Positions 7,448 through 17,174 are shown, numbered from the stretch's first letter. The stretch: 45,001 bases of DNA from Archaeoglobaceae archaeon (GCA_026988525.1 JALSLC010000027.1:1-45001); one strand, 5' to 3'. Numbers and translations: made by a program. Notes: generated by a model not told the origin, from the sequence alone.

Positions 7448-8776
7448 ATGATAGGTGTAGCAATAGAAACTTACGGCTGTACGATGAATCAATCTGACTC
7501 TGATATAATGAGATACGAGCTGTTTAAATTAGGATTTGAAATAGTACCAGTTGAAGAAGCGGAAGTCGTTATTTTGAACTCTTGTGGAGTTATCGATTAC
7601 ACTGAAAAAAAGATAATTAAAAGAGCAGTAGAGCTAAGAAAAAGCGGAAAAAAAGTAGTTATTGCAGGTTGTCTTCCCAGAATATCAAGTAGAAAAGTTA
7701 GAGCAATTGCAGATTCTGCTATAAGTCCTGATAACTTACTAAAAATAGGTGAAGCTGTTAAAGCAGCATTGGATGGTAGAAAATATTTTGAAATATCTAA
7801 GAATTACGTCGAAAAATCGAACTTATGTAAATGTAGATTAAGAATAGATAGTAGTGGAAACATTTCAGGAATAGCTGTCGTTTCTATAGCAGAAGGTTGT
7901 ACTGGTAGATGTTCTTTTTGTGCGACTCGTTTTGCAAGAGGTAGTTTAAGATCATTCAGTATAGATTCCATAGTTAGAGAAGTTGAAAAAGCAGTTAAAC
8001 AAGGTTTTGTGGAAATCCAGCTAACATCTCAAGATACGGGAGCTTATGGATTAGATAAATATGGTAAATACGCTTTACCAGAGTTACTCGAAAAGATAAC
8101 TACTATAGATGGTAATTTTAAAGTTAGAGTGGGGATGATGAATCCTCGCCATGCCTATGAAATGCTTGACGATTTGATAAATGCCTATGCGAGTGATAAG
8201 ATCTACAAATTTATGCATGTACCAGTACAAAGTGGTGATGAGAAAATATTGGAGGCTATGAACAGAAGTCATGGAGTAGAAGAATACTTTGAAGTTGTCT
8301 CTGCATTTAGAAAAGAATTTGATAGCGATGATTCTCTTATATCTACTGACATAATTGTTGGATTTCCGGGAGAGGATATAGAGTCGTTTTATAAAAGTCT
8401 AAGTCTTATCAAAGAAAGTAAACCTGATCTTGTAAATATTACAAGATATTCACCTAGGAAAGGTACTCCTGCGTATAAATTAAAAGATATGCCAGACTGG
8501 ATAAAAAAAGATAGATCAAGAGCTATTACGAGGTTGGCCAATAAAATTAAAGAGAAAAGAAACAAAAGACTTGTTGGTAAAGTTTTGAATGTAATTATAA
8601 CAAAGAGGAAAGATAGTGGCTCTCTCTCAAGATATATATCCTATCGTCCAGTAGTAGTTAACTGCAAATGTAGAATTGGTGAAACATTAAAAGTAAAGGT
8701 TGTAGATTGTACACCCACACATTTGAGAGGTGAAATTCTTGAAAGTAACGTTTCTGGGTACAGGAACTGCGGATAG
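7448..8776 (+). CDS. tRNA methylthiotransferase (e-MtaB/CDKAL1 type), radical SAM
   Basis: 442 residues in the MiaB/RimO/MtaB order. The N-terminal UPF0004 domain has the cluster cysteines in TYGCTMNQSDSD, NSCGVID and AGCLPR. The radical-SAM core carries CTGRCSFC (CxxxCxxC), and a C-terminal TRAM domain starts about KRLVGKVLNV. The archaeal form adds a methylthio group to threonylcarbamoyladenosine-37 of ANN-decoding tRNAs, using SAM and two [4Fe-4S] clusters. ATG 7448 follows the DUF504 stop by 1 nt, and the 3' end overlaps the next gene by 38 nt, so this is a tight operon. The e-MtaB assignment rather than MiaB or RimO rests on the archaeal context and the overall look. Confidence 0.9.
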   Translation: MIGVAIETYGCTMNQSDSDIMRYELFKLGFEIVPVEEAEVVILNSCGVIDYTEKKIIKRAVELRKSGKKVVIAGCLPRISSRKVRAIADSAISPDNLLKIGEAVKAALDGRKYFEISKNYVEKSNLCKCRLRIDSSGNISGIAVVSIAEGCTGRCSFCATRFARGSLRSFSIDSIVREVEKAVKQGFVEIQLTSQDTGAYGLDKYGKYALPELLEKITTIDGNFKVRVGMMNPRHAYEMLDDLINAYASDKIYKFMHVPVQSGDEKILEAMNRSHGVEEYFEVVSAFRKEFDSDDSLISTDIIVGFPGEDIESFYKSLSLIKESKPDLVNITRYSPRKGTPAYKLKDMPDWIKKDRSRAITRLANKIKEKRNKRLVGKVLNVIITKRKDSGSLSRYISYRPVVVNCKCRIGETLKVKVVDCTPTHLRGEILESNVSGYRNCG

Positions 8777-9443
8777 TTTTGAAAGAGCTCAAAGTAGCAT
8801 ACTGTTTGAGAAAGAATTCTCAATACTGATTGATGTAGGAAATGGTGCACTACTTAGATTAGGGCAGTTAAATAAAAAACCCTGTGATATTAAAGCTGTG
8901 TTAATTACTCATATACATCTTGATCATACCGGTGATTTGCTACCTCTTTTAAAAGCAAGGTGGCTTTCAGGGGTAAAAGAAGAATTAATCATGTTTGCTC
9001 CCTACGGTTTTAAAAACTGGTTCCAGTCCCAACTTGAATCGAGTCCGTACTTAAGGGGAAAGTTGAAATACGAGATAATCGAAGTCGGAGAAGAAAAATT
9101 TGAAGTTTGCGGGTTTAAAGTAGAGAGCGTTACCACTAAGCACTCTGTCGAGAGTAGAGGATACATAGTAGATGGAGTTCTCGTTACTGGAGATACTTCT
9201 CCCTTCAAAGAACTCTACGAAAAGGACTTTGAAGTTATAATTCACGAGCTTTCCCTTCCTTCAGGATTTTCTACATCTCACACAACTCCTGACAACTTGG
9301 TGCAGTTTTCAGATGTGTTGGAGAATAAAGTGGTTTACTTTACACACATTTATTCCCAAACTCTCGAAAGAATAGATGAAGTTATGGAAAAAATTGGATT
9401 TGGAAAAGTCGTTTCTGACTTAGAGTGGTTTGTAAGGGAGTAG
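8739..9443 (+). CDS. RNase Z-like metallo-beta-lactamase-fold hydrolase, 234 aa
   Basis: The metal-binding HxHxDH motif is intact in LITHIHLDHTGDLLPLL. The N-terminal FLGTGTADSFERAQSS strand-loop, the later TTKHSVESRGYIVDG, the VTGDTSPF aspartate and a C-terminal FTHIYSQ histidine are all typical of the ElaC/RNase Z branch. At 234 residues it is shorter than a canonical tRNase Z (about 300), and I see no long exosite arm, so it may be a related phosphodiesterase and not the tRNA 3'-processing enzyme. I chose TTG 8739 over GTG 8730 because GAGAGGTGA (8725-8733) overlaps the latter and sits 5 nt from the former. It overlaps the methylthiotransferase gene by 38 nt. Confidence 0.82.
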   Translation: MKVTFLGTGTADSFERAQSSILFEKEFSILIDVGNGALLRLGQLNKKPCDIKAVLITHIHLDHTGDLLPLLKARWLSGVKEELIMFAPYGFKNWFQSQLESSPYLRGKLKYEIIEVGEEKFEVCGFKVESVTTKHSVESRGYIVDGVLVTGDTSPFKELYEKDFEVIIHELSLPSGFSTSHTTPDNLVQFSDVLENKVVYFTHIYSQTLERIDEVMEKIGFGKVVSDLEWFVRE

Positions 9444-9447
9444 AAAA

Positions 9448-9732
9448 ATGAATGATACGTTTAGCAATACGTTTTATGTTTATATTGCTTTCGCTCTATT
9501 TATTGTTTGTCCGAGAATGGCAGGTATGATTAATATCATAATTGCTGTAATGGCTTTAATTTTTAAATACTACGGATTAATTGCAGCTCCCGGATTTTCC
9601 GTAATAACAGATTTTGGTGCTGCACTAGTAATGAGACAAATTAGCTTTAAAGCGGGCTTAGAGACTCTAATAATCGCAGTTTTTCTAATTATTGGTGTTA
9701 AAGTGACATCTTTAATTTCAAATTTAATTTGA
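9448..9732 (+). CDS. Small membrane protein of unknown function, 94 aa
   Basis: I do not recognise this protein. It is almost wholly hydrophobic, with probable membrane helices at about residues 8-24, 26-46 and 70-92 separated by short loops (CPRMAG, APGFSVITDFG, MRQISFKAG). Both ends look short. The ATG at 9448 is 4 nt after the stop of the metallohydrolase gene, with GGGAG nearby, which favours real translation in the same operon. No cofactor or catalytic motif is visible. The gene is followed by an AT-rich promoter region for the next gene. Confidence 0.65.
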   Translation: MNDTFSNTFYVYIAFALFIVCPRMAGMINIIIAVMALIFKYYGLIAAPGFSVITDFGAALVMRQISFKAGLETLIIAVFLIIGVKVTSLISNLI

Positions 9733-9799
9733 GAATCTTACAATGATATAAATAAATTACAATTTACGAATAAATTAAATAATATATAAATATATAGTG

Positions 9800-9836
9800 A
9801 AAAAATTTATATATTATTGACAACTATAAAAATAAC
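9800..9836 (+). promoter_or_regulatory. TATA box for the methyltransferase gene
   Basis: The stretch AATTTATATATTATTG (about 9804-9819) has its TATA element some 25 bases before ATG 9837, and there is no Shine-Dalgarno site, so a leaderless transcript is likely. The 100 bp upstream (9733-9836) is nearly pure A/T and contains no other feature I can name. Confidence 0.55.
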
Positions 9837-10643
9837 ATGGAGAAAATAGACTTCTCAAAAATTGCCATAGAATACGAAAAGTTAGCTACTGTTCAAAAAT
9901 CAGCTTCGGAAGTACTGTTAAAACTTTTGAAAATTAGAAATAGCGAAGATGTCTTAGATTTGGGGTGTGGAACTGGTCATTTAACGAGGGAGATAAGGAG
10001 TTTGACAAATGGGAAGGTTGTAGGCGTAGATCCTTCTGAAGGAATGATAAGAGAAGCAATTGAAAAAAGTAAAGGGCTAAACATAATATACGAAGTTAAA
10101 AGTGCAGAAAACATGGATTATGAAGAAAGTTTTGATGTCATTCTTTGCAACTCAGCCTTTCAGTGGTTTAAAGAGCCAGAGAAAGCGATAAAGAATTGCT
10201 ACAGAGCATTGAGGAGATATGGTAGAATTGGTATCCAAGCACCTGCGAAGAAAACATACTGCCCCAATTTTATAGAAGCCATTGAGCTTGTGAAGAGAGA
10301 CGAGAGGACGAAAGATACGTTTGCCCATTTTAAGGAGCCGTGGTTCTTCCTCGAAACTGCAGAAGAATATAAATCTCTATTTGAAAAATGTGGTTTTAAA
10401 GTTGTGTTTTCAAAAATTAAAGAAATTACGACGAAACATACACCTGACGAAGTATTCAGGATATTTTCCTCTGGAGCGATAGCTGGATATCTAAACCAAG
10501 ATTACTACGATGTAAAGCTAACAGAAGAATACATATCAGCATTCAAAGAAATGGTGAAAAAAGCATTCAAAAAACAAGCTAAAAAAGGATTTGTAGAGTT
10601 AAAGTTTAATAGAGTTTTTTTAATAGCGGTCAAACAAACATAA
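9837..10643 (+). CDS. SAM-dependent methyltransferase (class I, type 11), 268 aa
   Basis: Motif I is clear ([15 protein letters not shown], about residues 40-54), followed by an acidic residue at the end of strand 2 ([11 protein letters not shown]) and motif IV ([20 protein letters not shown]). The FQWF segment resembles BioC and trans-aconitate methyltransferases. The substrate is probably a small acid or thioester, but I cannot name it. The C-terminal 100 residues form a helical cap. It is a stand-alone gene with its own promoter and overlaps the 3' end of the convergent PAN gene by 14 nt. Confidence 0.85.
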   Translation: MEKIDFSKIAIEYEKLATVQKSASEVLLKLLKIRNSEDVLDLGCGTGHLTREIRSLTNGKVVGVDPSEGMIREAIEKSKGLNIIYEVKSAENMDYEESFDVILCNSAFQWFKEPEKAIKNCYRALRRYGRIGIQAPAKKTYCPNFIEAIELVKRDERTKDTFAHFKEPWFFLETAEEYKSLFEKCGFKVVFSKIKEITTKHTPDEVFRIFSSGAIAGYLNQDYYDVKLTEEYISAFKEMVKKAFKKQAKKGFVELKFNRVFLIAVKQT

Positions 10644-11862
10644 CCCCTTTCAACTCAAATGGTTTGTTTTGTTTTTTCATTACTTTTTCTACAGCTTTAA
10701 TAAAATCGTCCATTTTTACGACTGTTCTTCCATTTCTTATAGCCAGCATTCCTGCCTCAGTAACTATTGCTTTTATGTCCGCTCCACTTGCCCCCTCAGT
10801 TATACTCGCCAACTCGTTAAGATTTACGTCTTTATCCACTTTCATATTTCTTGTGTGAATCTTAAATATAGCCAATCTTCCTTCGTGATTTGGTAACGGA
10901 GTTTCTATTATTCTATCAAATCTCCCCGGCCTAAGTATTGCTGGATCGAGTATGTCAATTCTGTTTGTTGCACCTATTATTTTTATATCACCTCTTGGAT
11001 CAAATCCATCCATTTCTGCTAACAACTGCATAAGAGTTCTTTGCACTTCTCTATCGCCACTTGTATCGCTGTTAGTCCTTTTTGCAGCTATAGCATCTAT
11101 TTCGTCAATGAATATTATAGATGGGGCTTTCTCTTTTGCTAACTGGAATACTTCTCTAACAAGTCTCGCCCCCTCACCAATGTACTTTTGAACGAATTCG
11201 CTACCTACAACTCTAATAAACGTAGCATTCGTCTGATTTGCAACAGCTTTTGCAAGCAAAGTTTTACCAGTTCCCGGTGGCCCATAAAGCAAAACACCTT
11301 TTGGAGGTTCAATTCCAATTTCTTTAAATAACTCTGGTTTTAGCAACGGTAATTCGACAGCTTCTCTTATTTCTTCTATTTGAGTTTCAAGTCCACCTAT
11401 ATCATTGTATGTAACATTTGGTTTTTCTTCCACTTCAAATCCATAAACTGCCGGATCCTTAGGGGAGGGAAGAACACTTACAACAGCAAGGGTTTGTTGA
11501 TTCATAGCCACTCTTACACCCGGTTTTAACTCTCCAACATTACTTGATGTGTGTACTAAAAACTTTGGACCAGTAGATGATTTCACTATAACTTTTCCAT
11601 CTTCCAGAACATCGGATACTACACCAACTAACAGAGGAGGAGATCTTAGTCTTTCTATTTCACTCCTCAATCTTCTAACTTCTCTTTCATATCTTATTCT
11701 TTCGGATTCCACAAATCTTTTTTCATCTTCAAGTTTTCTATAAAGTTCTTTAAGCCTGAGATACTCTTCTTCTAACTGTTTTAGTCTATCCAGCAAGTAT
11801 TCTGAAATATTAACGTCCTTAGGATATTCCTTAATTACCTCATCATCACTATCCACGCTCAT
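10630..11862 (-). CDS. pan: Proteasome-activating nucleotidase (PAN)
   Basis: About 410 residues, the normal length. It has an N-terminal coiled coil (residues about 15-75, [14 protein letters not shown] onward), an OB domain ([15 protein letters not shown] to LPSPKDP) and one AAA+ module with Walker A GPPGTGKT, Walker [15 protein letters not shown], sensor 1 GATNR and arginine fingers in RPGRFDR. The C-terminus MFV fits a relaxed HbYX motif that docks into the 20S proteasome. PAN unfolds substrates with ATP and feeds them to the proteasome. Starts compete: ATG 11862 touches the GGGAGGT ribosome site, so GTG 11856 with 6-nt spacing is equally likely. It is convergent with the methyltransferase gene and divergent from MBF1. 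Confidence 0.97.
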   Translation of the reverse strand: MSVDSDDEVIKEYPKDVNISEYLLDRLKQLEEEYLRLKELYRKLEDEKRFVESERIRYEREVRRLRSEIERLRSPPLLVGVVSDVLEDGKVIVKSSTGPKFLVHTSSNVGELKPGVRVAMNQQTLAVVSVLPSPKDPAVYGFEVEEKPNVTYNDIGGLETQIEEIREAVELPLLKPELFKEIGIEPPKGVLLYGPPGTGKTLLAKAVANQTNATFIRVVGSEFVQKYIGEGARLVREVFQLAKEKAPSIIFIDEIDAIAAKRTNSDTSGDREVQRTLMQLLAEMDGFDPRGDIKIIGATNRIDILDPAILRPGRFDRIIETPLPNHEGRLAIFKIHTRNMKVDKDVNLNELASITEGASGADIKAIVTEAGMLAIRNGRTVVKMDDFIKAVEKVMKKQNKPFELKGVMFV

Positions 11863-11994
11863 ACCTCCCAATTAATCAGGTATTTTATCTTTTTTAAATC
11901 TTCTCTTCTATTAAAACTTTATTCTGGAAATTTTATTAACCTCAAAATATATGTAACCTTCTATCTACTTGGATGCCGTAGGGAGATGAATACT

Positions 11995-12459
11995 ATGGAG
12001 TGTGAGATATGCGGTAAGGAAATCAAAGGCAGAAGTTATACAATACTTGTTGAAGGTAGTGAGATGATTGTTTGCTCGAAATGTAAAGAATTCGGTTCTG
12101 AAAAACCAATTACTGAAATAAAGAAAATAAAGCTAAAAAAGAAGGTAAATCAAACTCAAAAACCAATAGAATTTGTGGAGGAATTAGTTGAAAACTTCAG
12201 TCAAATTATAAGAAGAGAAAGAGAAAAGAGAGGCTGGAGTCAGGCTGAATTGGCTAAAAAAATTCAGGAAAAAGAGTCTTTAATTAGAAAAATAGAAAAC
12301 GGCGAAATTACTCCGGAACCAGAGGTAGTTGAAAAGTTAGAAAAGCTGTTTGACATTAAACTTAGAGAAAAGGTACCTGAAGTCAAATTAGAAATGAAAA
12401 AAAGCAATTTTACTCCAACCCTCGGCGATGTTGTTGTAATAAAAAAGAAAAAAAAGTAA
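11995..12459 (+). CDS. Archaeal MBF1-type zinc-ribbon/HTH protein
   Basis: About 154 residues in the archaeal multiprotein bridging factor 1 layout: an N-terminal zinc ribbon (CEICGKEIKG, then VCSKCKEF), a basic linker, and a Cro-like helix-turn-helix (IRREREKRGWSQAELAKKI, then SLIRKIENGEITPEPEVVEKLEKLF). It ends in a lysine run. Archaeal MBF1 binds TBP or the small ribosomal subunit and acts in transcription-translation coupling. GGGAG at 11981-11985 favours ATG 11995 over ATG 11986. TATA-like AAATATATG lies about 45 nt upstream. It is divergent from PAN and followed 24 nt later by the THUMP-like methyltransferase. Confidence 0.92.
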   Translation: MECEICGKEIKGRSYTILVEGSEMIVCSKCKEFGSEKPITEIKKIKLKKKVNQTQKPIEFVEELVENFSQIIRREREKRGWSQAELAKKIQEKESLIRKIENGEITPEPEVVEKLEKLFDIKLREKVPEVKLEMKKSNFTPTLGDVVVIKKKKK

Positions 12460-12483
12460 AAAGTAGTAAAAAGTTAAAATAAA

Positions 12484-13653
12484 ATGGCTGAAGTTGTTGA
12501 AGTTAACGTAAAAGATATAGAAATCGCAAACAACGCAGTTAAATTAGCTCAAGAAATGGTTAAAAGAGGATATCAGGCAAAACAAATAATGCCTAAGGTT
12601 AAAAAAGTTTTAAAAAAAATTAATTTACCTTTTTCTGCAAAAGATGCATACGTAGCAGCGAGAATTAGATTAAAAGCAAGAGATAAATTTGGACCTCTCG
12701 CAGAAAAATTGTTTTTTGATGAAAGTGGATATAGATATTCTACTCCATCTATAATTGCAGATTATAGGGCTAAAAGATTAAAAGATTATTATGTAGCTGA
12801 TGTTAGTTGTGGTGCTGGTATGCAACTTGCATTTTTTGGATTTAGATGTAAAAGAGCAGAAGGGGTTGAGATAAACAAAAAAAGAGCATTTCTTGCAGCT
12901 ATGAATATTGTTTCTCTAAATTCCAATTCAACAGTCTATTGGGGTGATGCTTTTAAGTTTGAAACTTCAGCTGAAGTTATATTTTCTGACCCGGCTAGGC
13001 CTGAAAGCGAAAAATTTAGAAGTTTTAGTACTCTTCAACCAAATCCAATAAATATTATGAAAAAATTTGAAGGCAAGATTTTTGTATTTGAATTGCCACC
13101 CCAAATGCCTCCAGAGAGAGTTACAATAAAAGGTGAAAAGGAGTACACGTCTTTAAATTTTAAATTAAACAGATTGGCACTATACACAGGTAATCTCAGT
13201 ACATGTAACGTTTCTGCTATTTCACTACCTTCTTGTGAGAGAGTAACTGATTTAGATGAAAGAGCTAAACTTGAAAAAGGAGAACTAAAGGATCTTATAG
13301 CTGAAGTTGATAGAACAGTTGTTCACTCTAATTTACTTGAAAATTTGGTGGGTAAATTAGGATTGGATGCAAAAATTGTTTATATGGATGGCAGAAGGAC
13401 ATTACTTTCAGTAAATGAATTAAAAAACTCAGCTTTTTTGAGATACTACAGAGTTCTATCAATAGCTAAGAGTTTTTCAGAGTGTAAAGAAAAGTTAAAA
13501 GAAGTTGGAGCAAAAAAAGTAACTCTTAGATTTGAAATACCTCCAGATAAATACTGGAGTGTAAGAAAAGAGCTTGAGAAAGAGCTAAATGGTGAAAAAA
13601 GAGTTGATTTGTTTAAAATAAATGAAAAATTCGTTATATGTTCTAAATTATAA
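12484..13653 (+). CDS. THUMP-like class I methyltransferase, 389 aa
   Basis: The central SAM domain shows VADVSCGAGMQLAFFGFRCKR (motif I, about residues 100-120), GVEINKKRA (motif II) and FSDPARP (motif IV, DPxRP as in RNA methyltransferases). The C-terminal part (KSFSECKEKLKEVGAKKVTLRFEIPP) resembles the THUMP-like domain of a widespread, poorly characterised family. The target is probably tRNA or rRNA; I cannot say which base. ATG 12484 has no clear ribosome site and follows MBF1 by 24 nt of A-rich sequence. It overlaps the end of the convergent DUF35 gene by 6 nt. Confidence 0.8.
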   Translation: MAEVVEVNVKDIEIANNAVKLAQEMVKRGYQAKQIMPKVKKVLKKINLPFSAKDAYVAARIRLKARDKFGPLAEKLFFDESGYRYSTPSIIADYRAKRLKDYYVADVSCGAGMQLAFFGFRCKRAEGVEINKKRAFLAAMNIVSLNSNSTVYWGDAFKFETSAEVIFSDPARPESEKFRSFSTLQPNPINIMKKFEGKIFVFELPPQMPPERVTIKGEKEYTSLNFKLNRLALYTGNLSTCNVSAISLPSCERVTDLDERAKLEKGELKDLIAEVDRTVVHSNLLENLVGKLGLDAKIVYMDGRRTLLSVNELKNSAFLRYYRVLSIAKSFSECKEKLKEVGAKKVTLRFEIPPDKYWSVRKELEKELNGEKRVDLFKINEKFVICSKL

Positions 13654-14040
13654 ATTTTCAGGAACGAATTTTGTACAGTAGTATATCACTCCAGCACTAC
13701 CTTCCTCACCACATTTCCTAAAAACAGCTTTTACTTTCATACCCTTTTTTACCTCTGAGCTATCACAAACAAGTTGTGCCGTAATTATTGGTCCTTCTTC
13801 AAGTTTTATTAGTGCAACTATGTATGGTTTTTGATCTTTCATGTTTTCGGGTGCTTCATGTATAACGGAGTAACTTAACACTTCTCCTTTTCCACTAAAC
13901 TTTACTTCTACAATTTTACTTTTTCTCCTACATTTTGGGCATAGATTTCTTGGAGGATAGTAGTATGTATTGCAGTTTTCACACTTTGTACCGATAAGAT
14001 TGTATCTATACTTTATTTTTCTCCAAAACCTTGGTAGCAA
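13648..14040 (-). CDS. DUF35 zinc-ribbon/OB-fold acyl-CoA-binding protein
   Basis: About 130 residues: an N-terminal zinc ribbon (CENCNTYYYPPRNLCPKC), then an OB fold (GKGEVLSYSVIHEAPE, VALIKLEEGPIITAQLV). In archaea this protein joins acetoacetyl-CoA thiolase and HMG-CoA synthase in one complex and holds the shared CoA-binding site, channelling acetoacetyl-CoA. TTG 14040 is favoured because AGGAGGTGA (14047-14055) overlaps the upstream GTG 14049 and lies 6 nt before the TTG. Its position right after thiolase and HMG-CoA synthase confirms the role. Confidence 0.93.
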   Translation of the reverse strand: MLPRFWRKIKYRYNLIGTKCENCNTYYYPPRNLCPKCRRKSKIVEVKFSGKGEVLSYSVIHEAPENMKDQKPYIVALIKLEEGPIITAQLVCDSSEVKKGMKVKAVFRKCGEEGSAGVIYYCTKFVPENL

Positions 14041-14045
14041 AACGT

Positions 14046-15203
14046 TCACCTCCTAAAAATAGTAACTACAGCAGTAGCACCAGTACCACCTATATTCATT
14101 GTTAGTCCAGTCTCAGCATCTACCTGCCTTCCCTTAGCCTCCCCTCTAAGCTGTAGAGTTATTTCTACAGCTTGTCTTATGCCTGTAGCACCAGCTGCGT
14201 GTCCACATGCTTTTAGACCACCAGATGGGTTTACTGGTAACTCACCGTCTAATTCCGTTACACCCTCTCTAATTAACTCGGCACCTTTACCTTTTTCAAC
14301 AAATCCGAGGTCTTCGTAAGCAAGTAATTCAGCTATGGTGAATGAATCGTGCACTTCAGCAACATCAATATCTTTTGGTTCTATCCCCGCTTTTTTATAA
14401 GCTTCTCTTGCTGCAAATACTACTGCATCCATTGTTGTAAAGTCCCTTCTACTACTTAGAGCTATGTAGTCTGTAGCTTGAGCACTGGCAGATATGTATA
14501 TTGGAGTATCTGTATATTTTCTGGCAACTTCCTCACTGGCAAGCACTATAACTGCCGCACCATCTGAAACTGGAGCACAATCAAACACTCTCAACGGCTC
14601 GGCTACATAGGGGGAACTTAATGCAACATCTATACTTATCTCACGTTTAAATTGTGCTTTTGGATTCCTTACTGCATTCTTATGGTTTTTTACACTAATC
14701 ATTGCAAGATCTTCAGCTCTTGTACCATATTTATCCATATGTAGCCTTGCAATAATTGCAAAAAGTGATGCAAGGGTTACACCATTAAAAACTTCCCATT
14801 CTCTATCTAATCCAGAAGAAAGAATTTCTACTGCTTTTTCACCCACATCAGTAACTTTTTCAGCTCCAGCAGCTATCACTATATCGTGTAAACCTGATGC
14901 AACAGCAAGATATGCCTGTCTTAAAGCCAACCCACCACTCGCATCAGCCCCCTCCACTCTTGTACTTGGTATGTGTAATTCGGCTAAACCCGAATAATCT
15001 GCAATTAAAGCTGCAATATGTTCTTGAGCAAGAAACCTTCCACCACTCATATTACCTATGTACATAGCTTCTATTTCCCTTCCTTCCAATCCTGCATCTT
15101 CTATAGCTTCAATACCGGCTGAAAGAACGATATCTCTGAAACTATAATCCCAAAGTTCACCAAATTTACTTTGGCCAACTCCAATTACTGCAACTTTTCT
15201 CAT
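14046..15203 (-). CDS. Acetoacetyl-CoA thiolase, archaeal mevalonate pathway
   Basis: About 385 residues of the archaeal thiolase type. It starts KVAVIGVGQSKFGEL, has a nucleophile-region segment ASGGLALRQAYLAVASG (with S/A in place of the canonical Cys, as is usual for this archaeal branch) and keeps the C-terminal VAEVHDSFTIAELLAYEDLG, NPSGGLKACGHAAGATG and INIGGTG-like blocks. It condenses two acetyl-CoA and passes the product to HMG-CoA synthase in the DUF35-bridged complex, the first step to isoprenoid lipids. ATG 15203 (with GGGTGAT before it) is preferred to GTG 15212, which overlaps the preceding gene. Confidence 0.93.
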   Translation of the reverse strand: MRKVAVIGVGQSKFGELWDYSFRDIVLSAGIEAIEDAGLEGREIEAMYIGNMSGGRFLAQEHIAALIADYSGLAELHIPSTRVEGADASGGLALRQAYLAVASGLHDIVIAAGAEKVTDVGEKAVEILSSGLDREWEVFNGVTLASLFAIIARLHMDKYGTRAEDLAMISVKNHKNAVRNPKAQFKREISIDVALSSPYVAEPLRVFDCAPVSDGAAVIVLASEEVARKYTDTPIYISASAQATDYIALSSRRDFTTMDAVVFAAREAYKKAGIEPKDIDVAEVHDSFTIAELLAYEDLGFVEKGKGAELIREGVTELDGELPVNPSGGLKACGHAAGATGIRQAVEITLQLRGEAKGRQVDAETGLTMNIGGTGATAVVTIFRR

Positions 15204-15204
15204 T

Positions 15205-16245
15205 TTAATCACCCATTTTTATCTTTCTTCTAAGTTTGACGTACATTCCATAATCTACAAATACGCCTTTCTCAATTTTCTCCCAAACTCCCGGCTTTCT
15301 TTCAAAATTTTCTATTTCATCAGTAACTCTTAAAACAAAAGCATCACTTCCAGCTCCTGAACCAAAAGATACAAGCAGAATCAACTCATCCGTTTTTGCA
15401 ATATCGAGTGTAGCTGCAAGCCCAATTAGGGATGAGCCTGAATACGTATTTCCAATGTAAGGCACAACTAATCCGGGGGATATTTGTTCTTTCGAAAAAC
15501 CAAGCATTTTTGCAACTCTAACTGGGAATTTACCATTGGGTTGGTGAAAAACAGCATAATTAAAATCTGAAGGTTTTAAATCTAATTCTTCCATTATTTT
15601 CTCTGCAGCAGAAGTTATATGCCTAAAATAGGCTGGCTGTCCTGTGAATCTGCCCCCATGTTTTGGATACGGTTTTCCTTCTCTCCTCCAGAAATCTGGT
15701 GTGTCAGATGTGAAAGAAACAGTTTTTATTATTTCAGCAATAACACCTTTTTTACCTATGATGTAAGCAGCACCGCCTGCAGAAGCAGAATATTCAAGAG
15801 CATCCCCCGGAGCACCTTGACTCGTATCAGCACCTATCGCAACACCATATCTAATCATATCTGATTTAACCATCGAATAGCAGATTTGTATTCCGGCTGT
15901 TCCGGCTTTACATGCAAATTCGAGGTCTGCAGCAAAGTAGTAGTTTCCGACTTCGAGTGCTTCACCTACTATAGTTGCAGTTGGTTTTACGGCGTAGGGA
16001 TGACTTTCACTTCCAACGTATATAGCATCTATGTGTGTGGGATCTATTTTAGCTCTGTAAACAGCTTCTCTTGCTGCTTCTACAGCTATAGTTGCTGTAT
16101 CCTCATCCAAATTTGGAATAGATTTTTGTTTAACACCCAAGCCTTTTGATATAGTTTCTCCATTTTCACCCCATATTCGTGCGATTTCTTCAGTTTTTAT
16201 TCTGTATATAGGAATATACGTCCCATATGAAACAATTCCGACCAT
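15205..16245 (-). CDS. Hydroxymethylglutaryl-CoA synthase
   Basis: About 346 residues, archaeal form. It opens [24 protein letters not shown], carries the nucleophile cysteine in [13 protein letters not shown] (about residue 112), the HQPNGKFP histidine segment and the C-terminal [11 protein letters not shown] loop. It makes HMG-CoA from acetoacetyl-CoA and acetyl-CoA for the mevalonate pathway. AGGTGGTG precedes ATG 16245; the frame could run to GTG 16254, which lies in that ribosome site. It lies 9 nt after the HTH regulator and 1 nt before thiolase, giving a four-gene operon. Confidence 0.95.
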   Translation of the reverse strand: MVGIVSYGTYIPIYRIKTEEIARIWGENGETISKGLGVKQKSIPNLDEDTATIAVEAAREAVYRAKIDPTHIDAIYVGSESHPYAVKPTATIVGEALEVGNYYFAADLEFACKAGTAGIQICYSMVKSDMIRYGVAIGADTSQGAPGDALEYSASAGGAAYIIGKKGVIAEIIKTVSFTSDTPDFWRREGKPYPKHGGRFTGQPAYFRHITSAAEKIMEELDLKPSDFNYAVFHQPNGKFPVRVAKMLGFSKEQISPGLVVPYIGNTYSGSSLIGLAATLDIAKTDELILLVSFGSGAGSDAFVLRVTDEIENFERKPGVWEKIEKGVFVDYGMYVKLRRKIKMGD

Positions 16246-16254
16246 ATTCACCAC

Positions 16255-16956
16255 CTACTTAAAATTTTTTCTCAAAACTTTGATCATTTCGTTTGTATTC
16301 ATTTCAGTTGCTATTAAATGTATTTTTTCTATTTCAGCTATTTTTGCAGCTATCTTATCGACTTTATCTGCACTTATACTATTTAGGACTACTACTGCTG
16401 GTTTAAGATTTGCAACTCTAACTGCAATCATGGGAGATCTACCAGAACTAACCTTAGTAAATATTAAAGCCCTTTCAGTTGTAAAACCGTACAATCTATA
16501 AAAATCGTAGGAGTTTAAAGTTAGTATTGCTTTTATACTATCTATTACAGTGTGACCGTTCACATACCTATCATTGTAAACTACGTCTTCTCCCTCAATC
16601 AAATCTCTAAACTCCAATGAATTTACAGGTAAATCATATTCTTTCATGTCAAGAATAATATCGACTTGGAAACTATCTATTAGATCCCTATATTTAGATA
16701 CGGTTTTGTAGCCTCTTTCCTTATCCAATTCAATTAAAGCTTCTATAAACTTCCTTATAAATGCTATACCCGGTGATTTTCTTCTATCCCCCTCATAATC
16801 GCTTATTACTGAGGGTGATACATTCAACTTATTAGCAAGTTCTTTCTGAGAAATCTCAAAAATTTGTCTCCATTTTTTTAGAGTTTTTCCGGGATATTCT
16901 GCAAAAACAACATCACCGCAAATTTTGTTGGCTAAGGCTCTTGCAGCAGGATCCAT
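16255..16956 (-). CDS. Cro/XRE-type HTH regulator leading the HMG-CoA synthase operon
   Basis: About 233 residues: an N-terminal helix-turn-helix (EISQKELANKLNVSPSVISDYEGDRRKSPGIAFIRKFI), then an alpha/beta domain of unknown ligand (residues about 90-230). The frame is open to 17043, but I choose ATG 16956 because a TTTTATAAG box lies about 30 nt upstream, which suits a leaderless start, and the extra 29 residues have no visible pattern. It is followed at 9 nt by HMG-CoA synthase, so it probably controls its own isoprenoid operon. The C-terminal domain may sense an intermediate such as a CoA ester; that is inference. Confidence 0.85.
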   Translation of the reverse strand: MDPAARALANKICGDVVFAEYPGKTLKKWRQIFEISQKELANKLNVSPSVISDYEGDRRKSPGIAFIRKFIEALIELDKERGYKTVSKYRDLIDSFQVDIILDMKEYDLPVNSLEFRDLIEGEDVVYNDRYVNGHTVIDSIKAILTLNSYDFYRLYGFTTERALIFTKVSSGRSPMIAVRVANLKPAVVVLNSISADKVDKIAAKIAEIEKIHLIATEMNTNEMIKVLRKNFK

Positions 16957-17106
16957 GTATATTGCGTTAGACTGTTGACTTATAAAATTTGTGGATTGAC
17001 GGATTATAAGTCGATTTTTGACGTTAGACGAGCCTAATATCAAATTTAAATTTTAATATATATTTTATAATTTAATTTTCATTTTGTTAGCAAATATTCT
17101 ACAAAA

Positions 17107-17174
17107 AAGTTATATAACCTAAGTTTAGTAAACTTAATTAAGTAACTAAATATAAAATACAGGAGGTGATATTA
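17107..17174 (+). promoter_or_regulatory. Prefoldin promoter with palindrome and strong ribosome site
   Basis: A TATA box TTATATAA (about 17109-17116) is followed by the inverted repeat TAAGTTTA-G-TAAACTTA (17120-17136, perfect 8-bp arms around one base), placed between TATA and the expected transcription start. AGGAGGTGA (17161-17169) then precedes ATG 17175. A repressor bound to the palindrome would block RNA polymerase. Prefoldin is often heat-induced, so a heat-shock-type repressor site is a reasonable guess, but the site does not spell a motif I can name with confidence. Confidence 0.6.
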
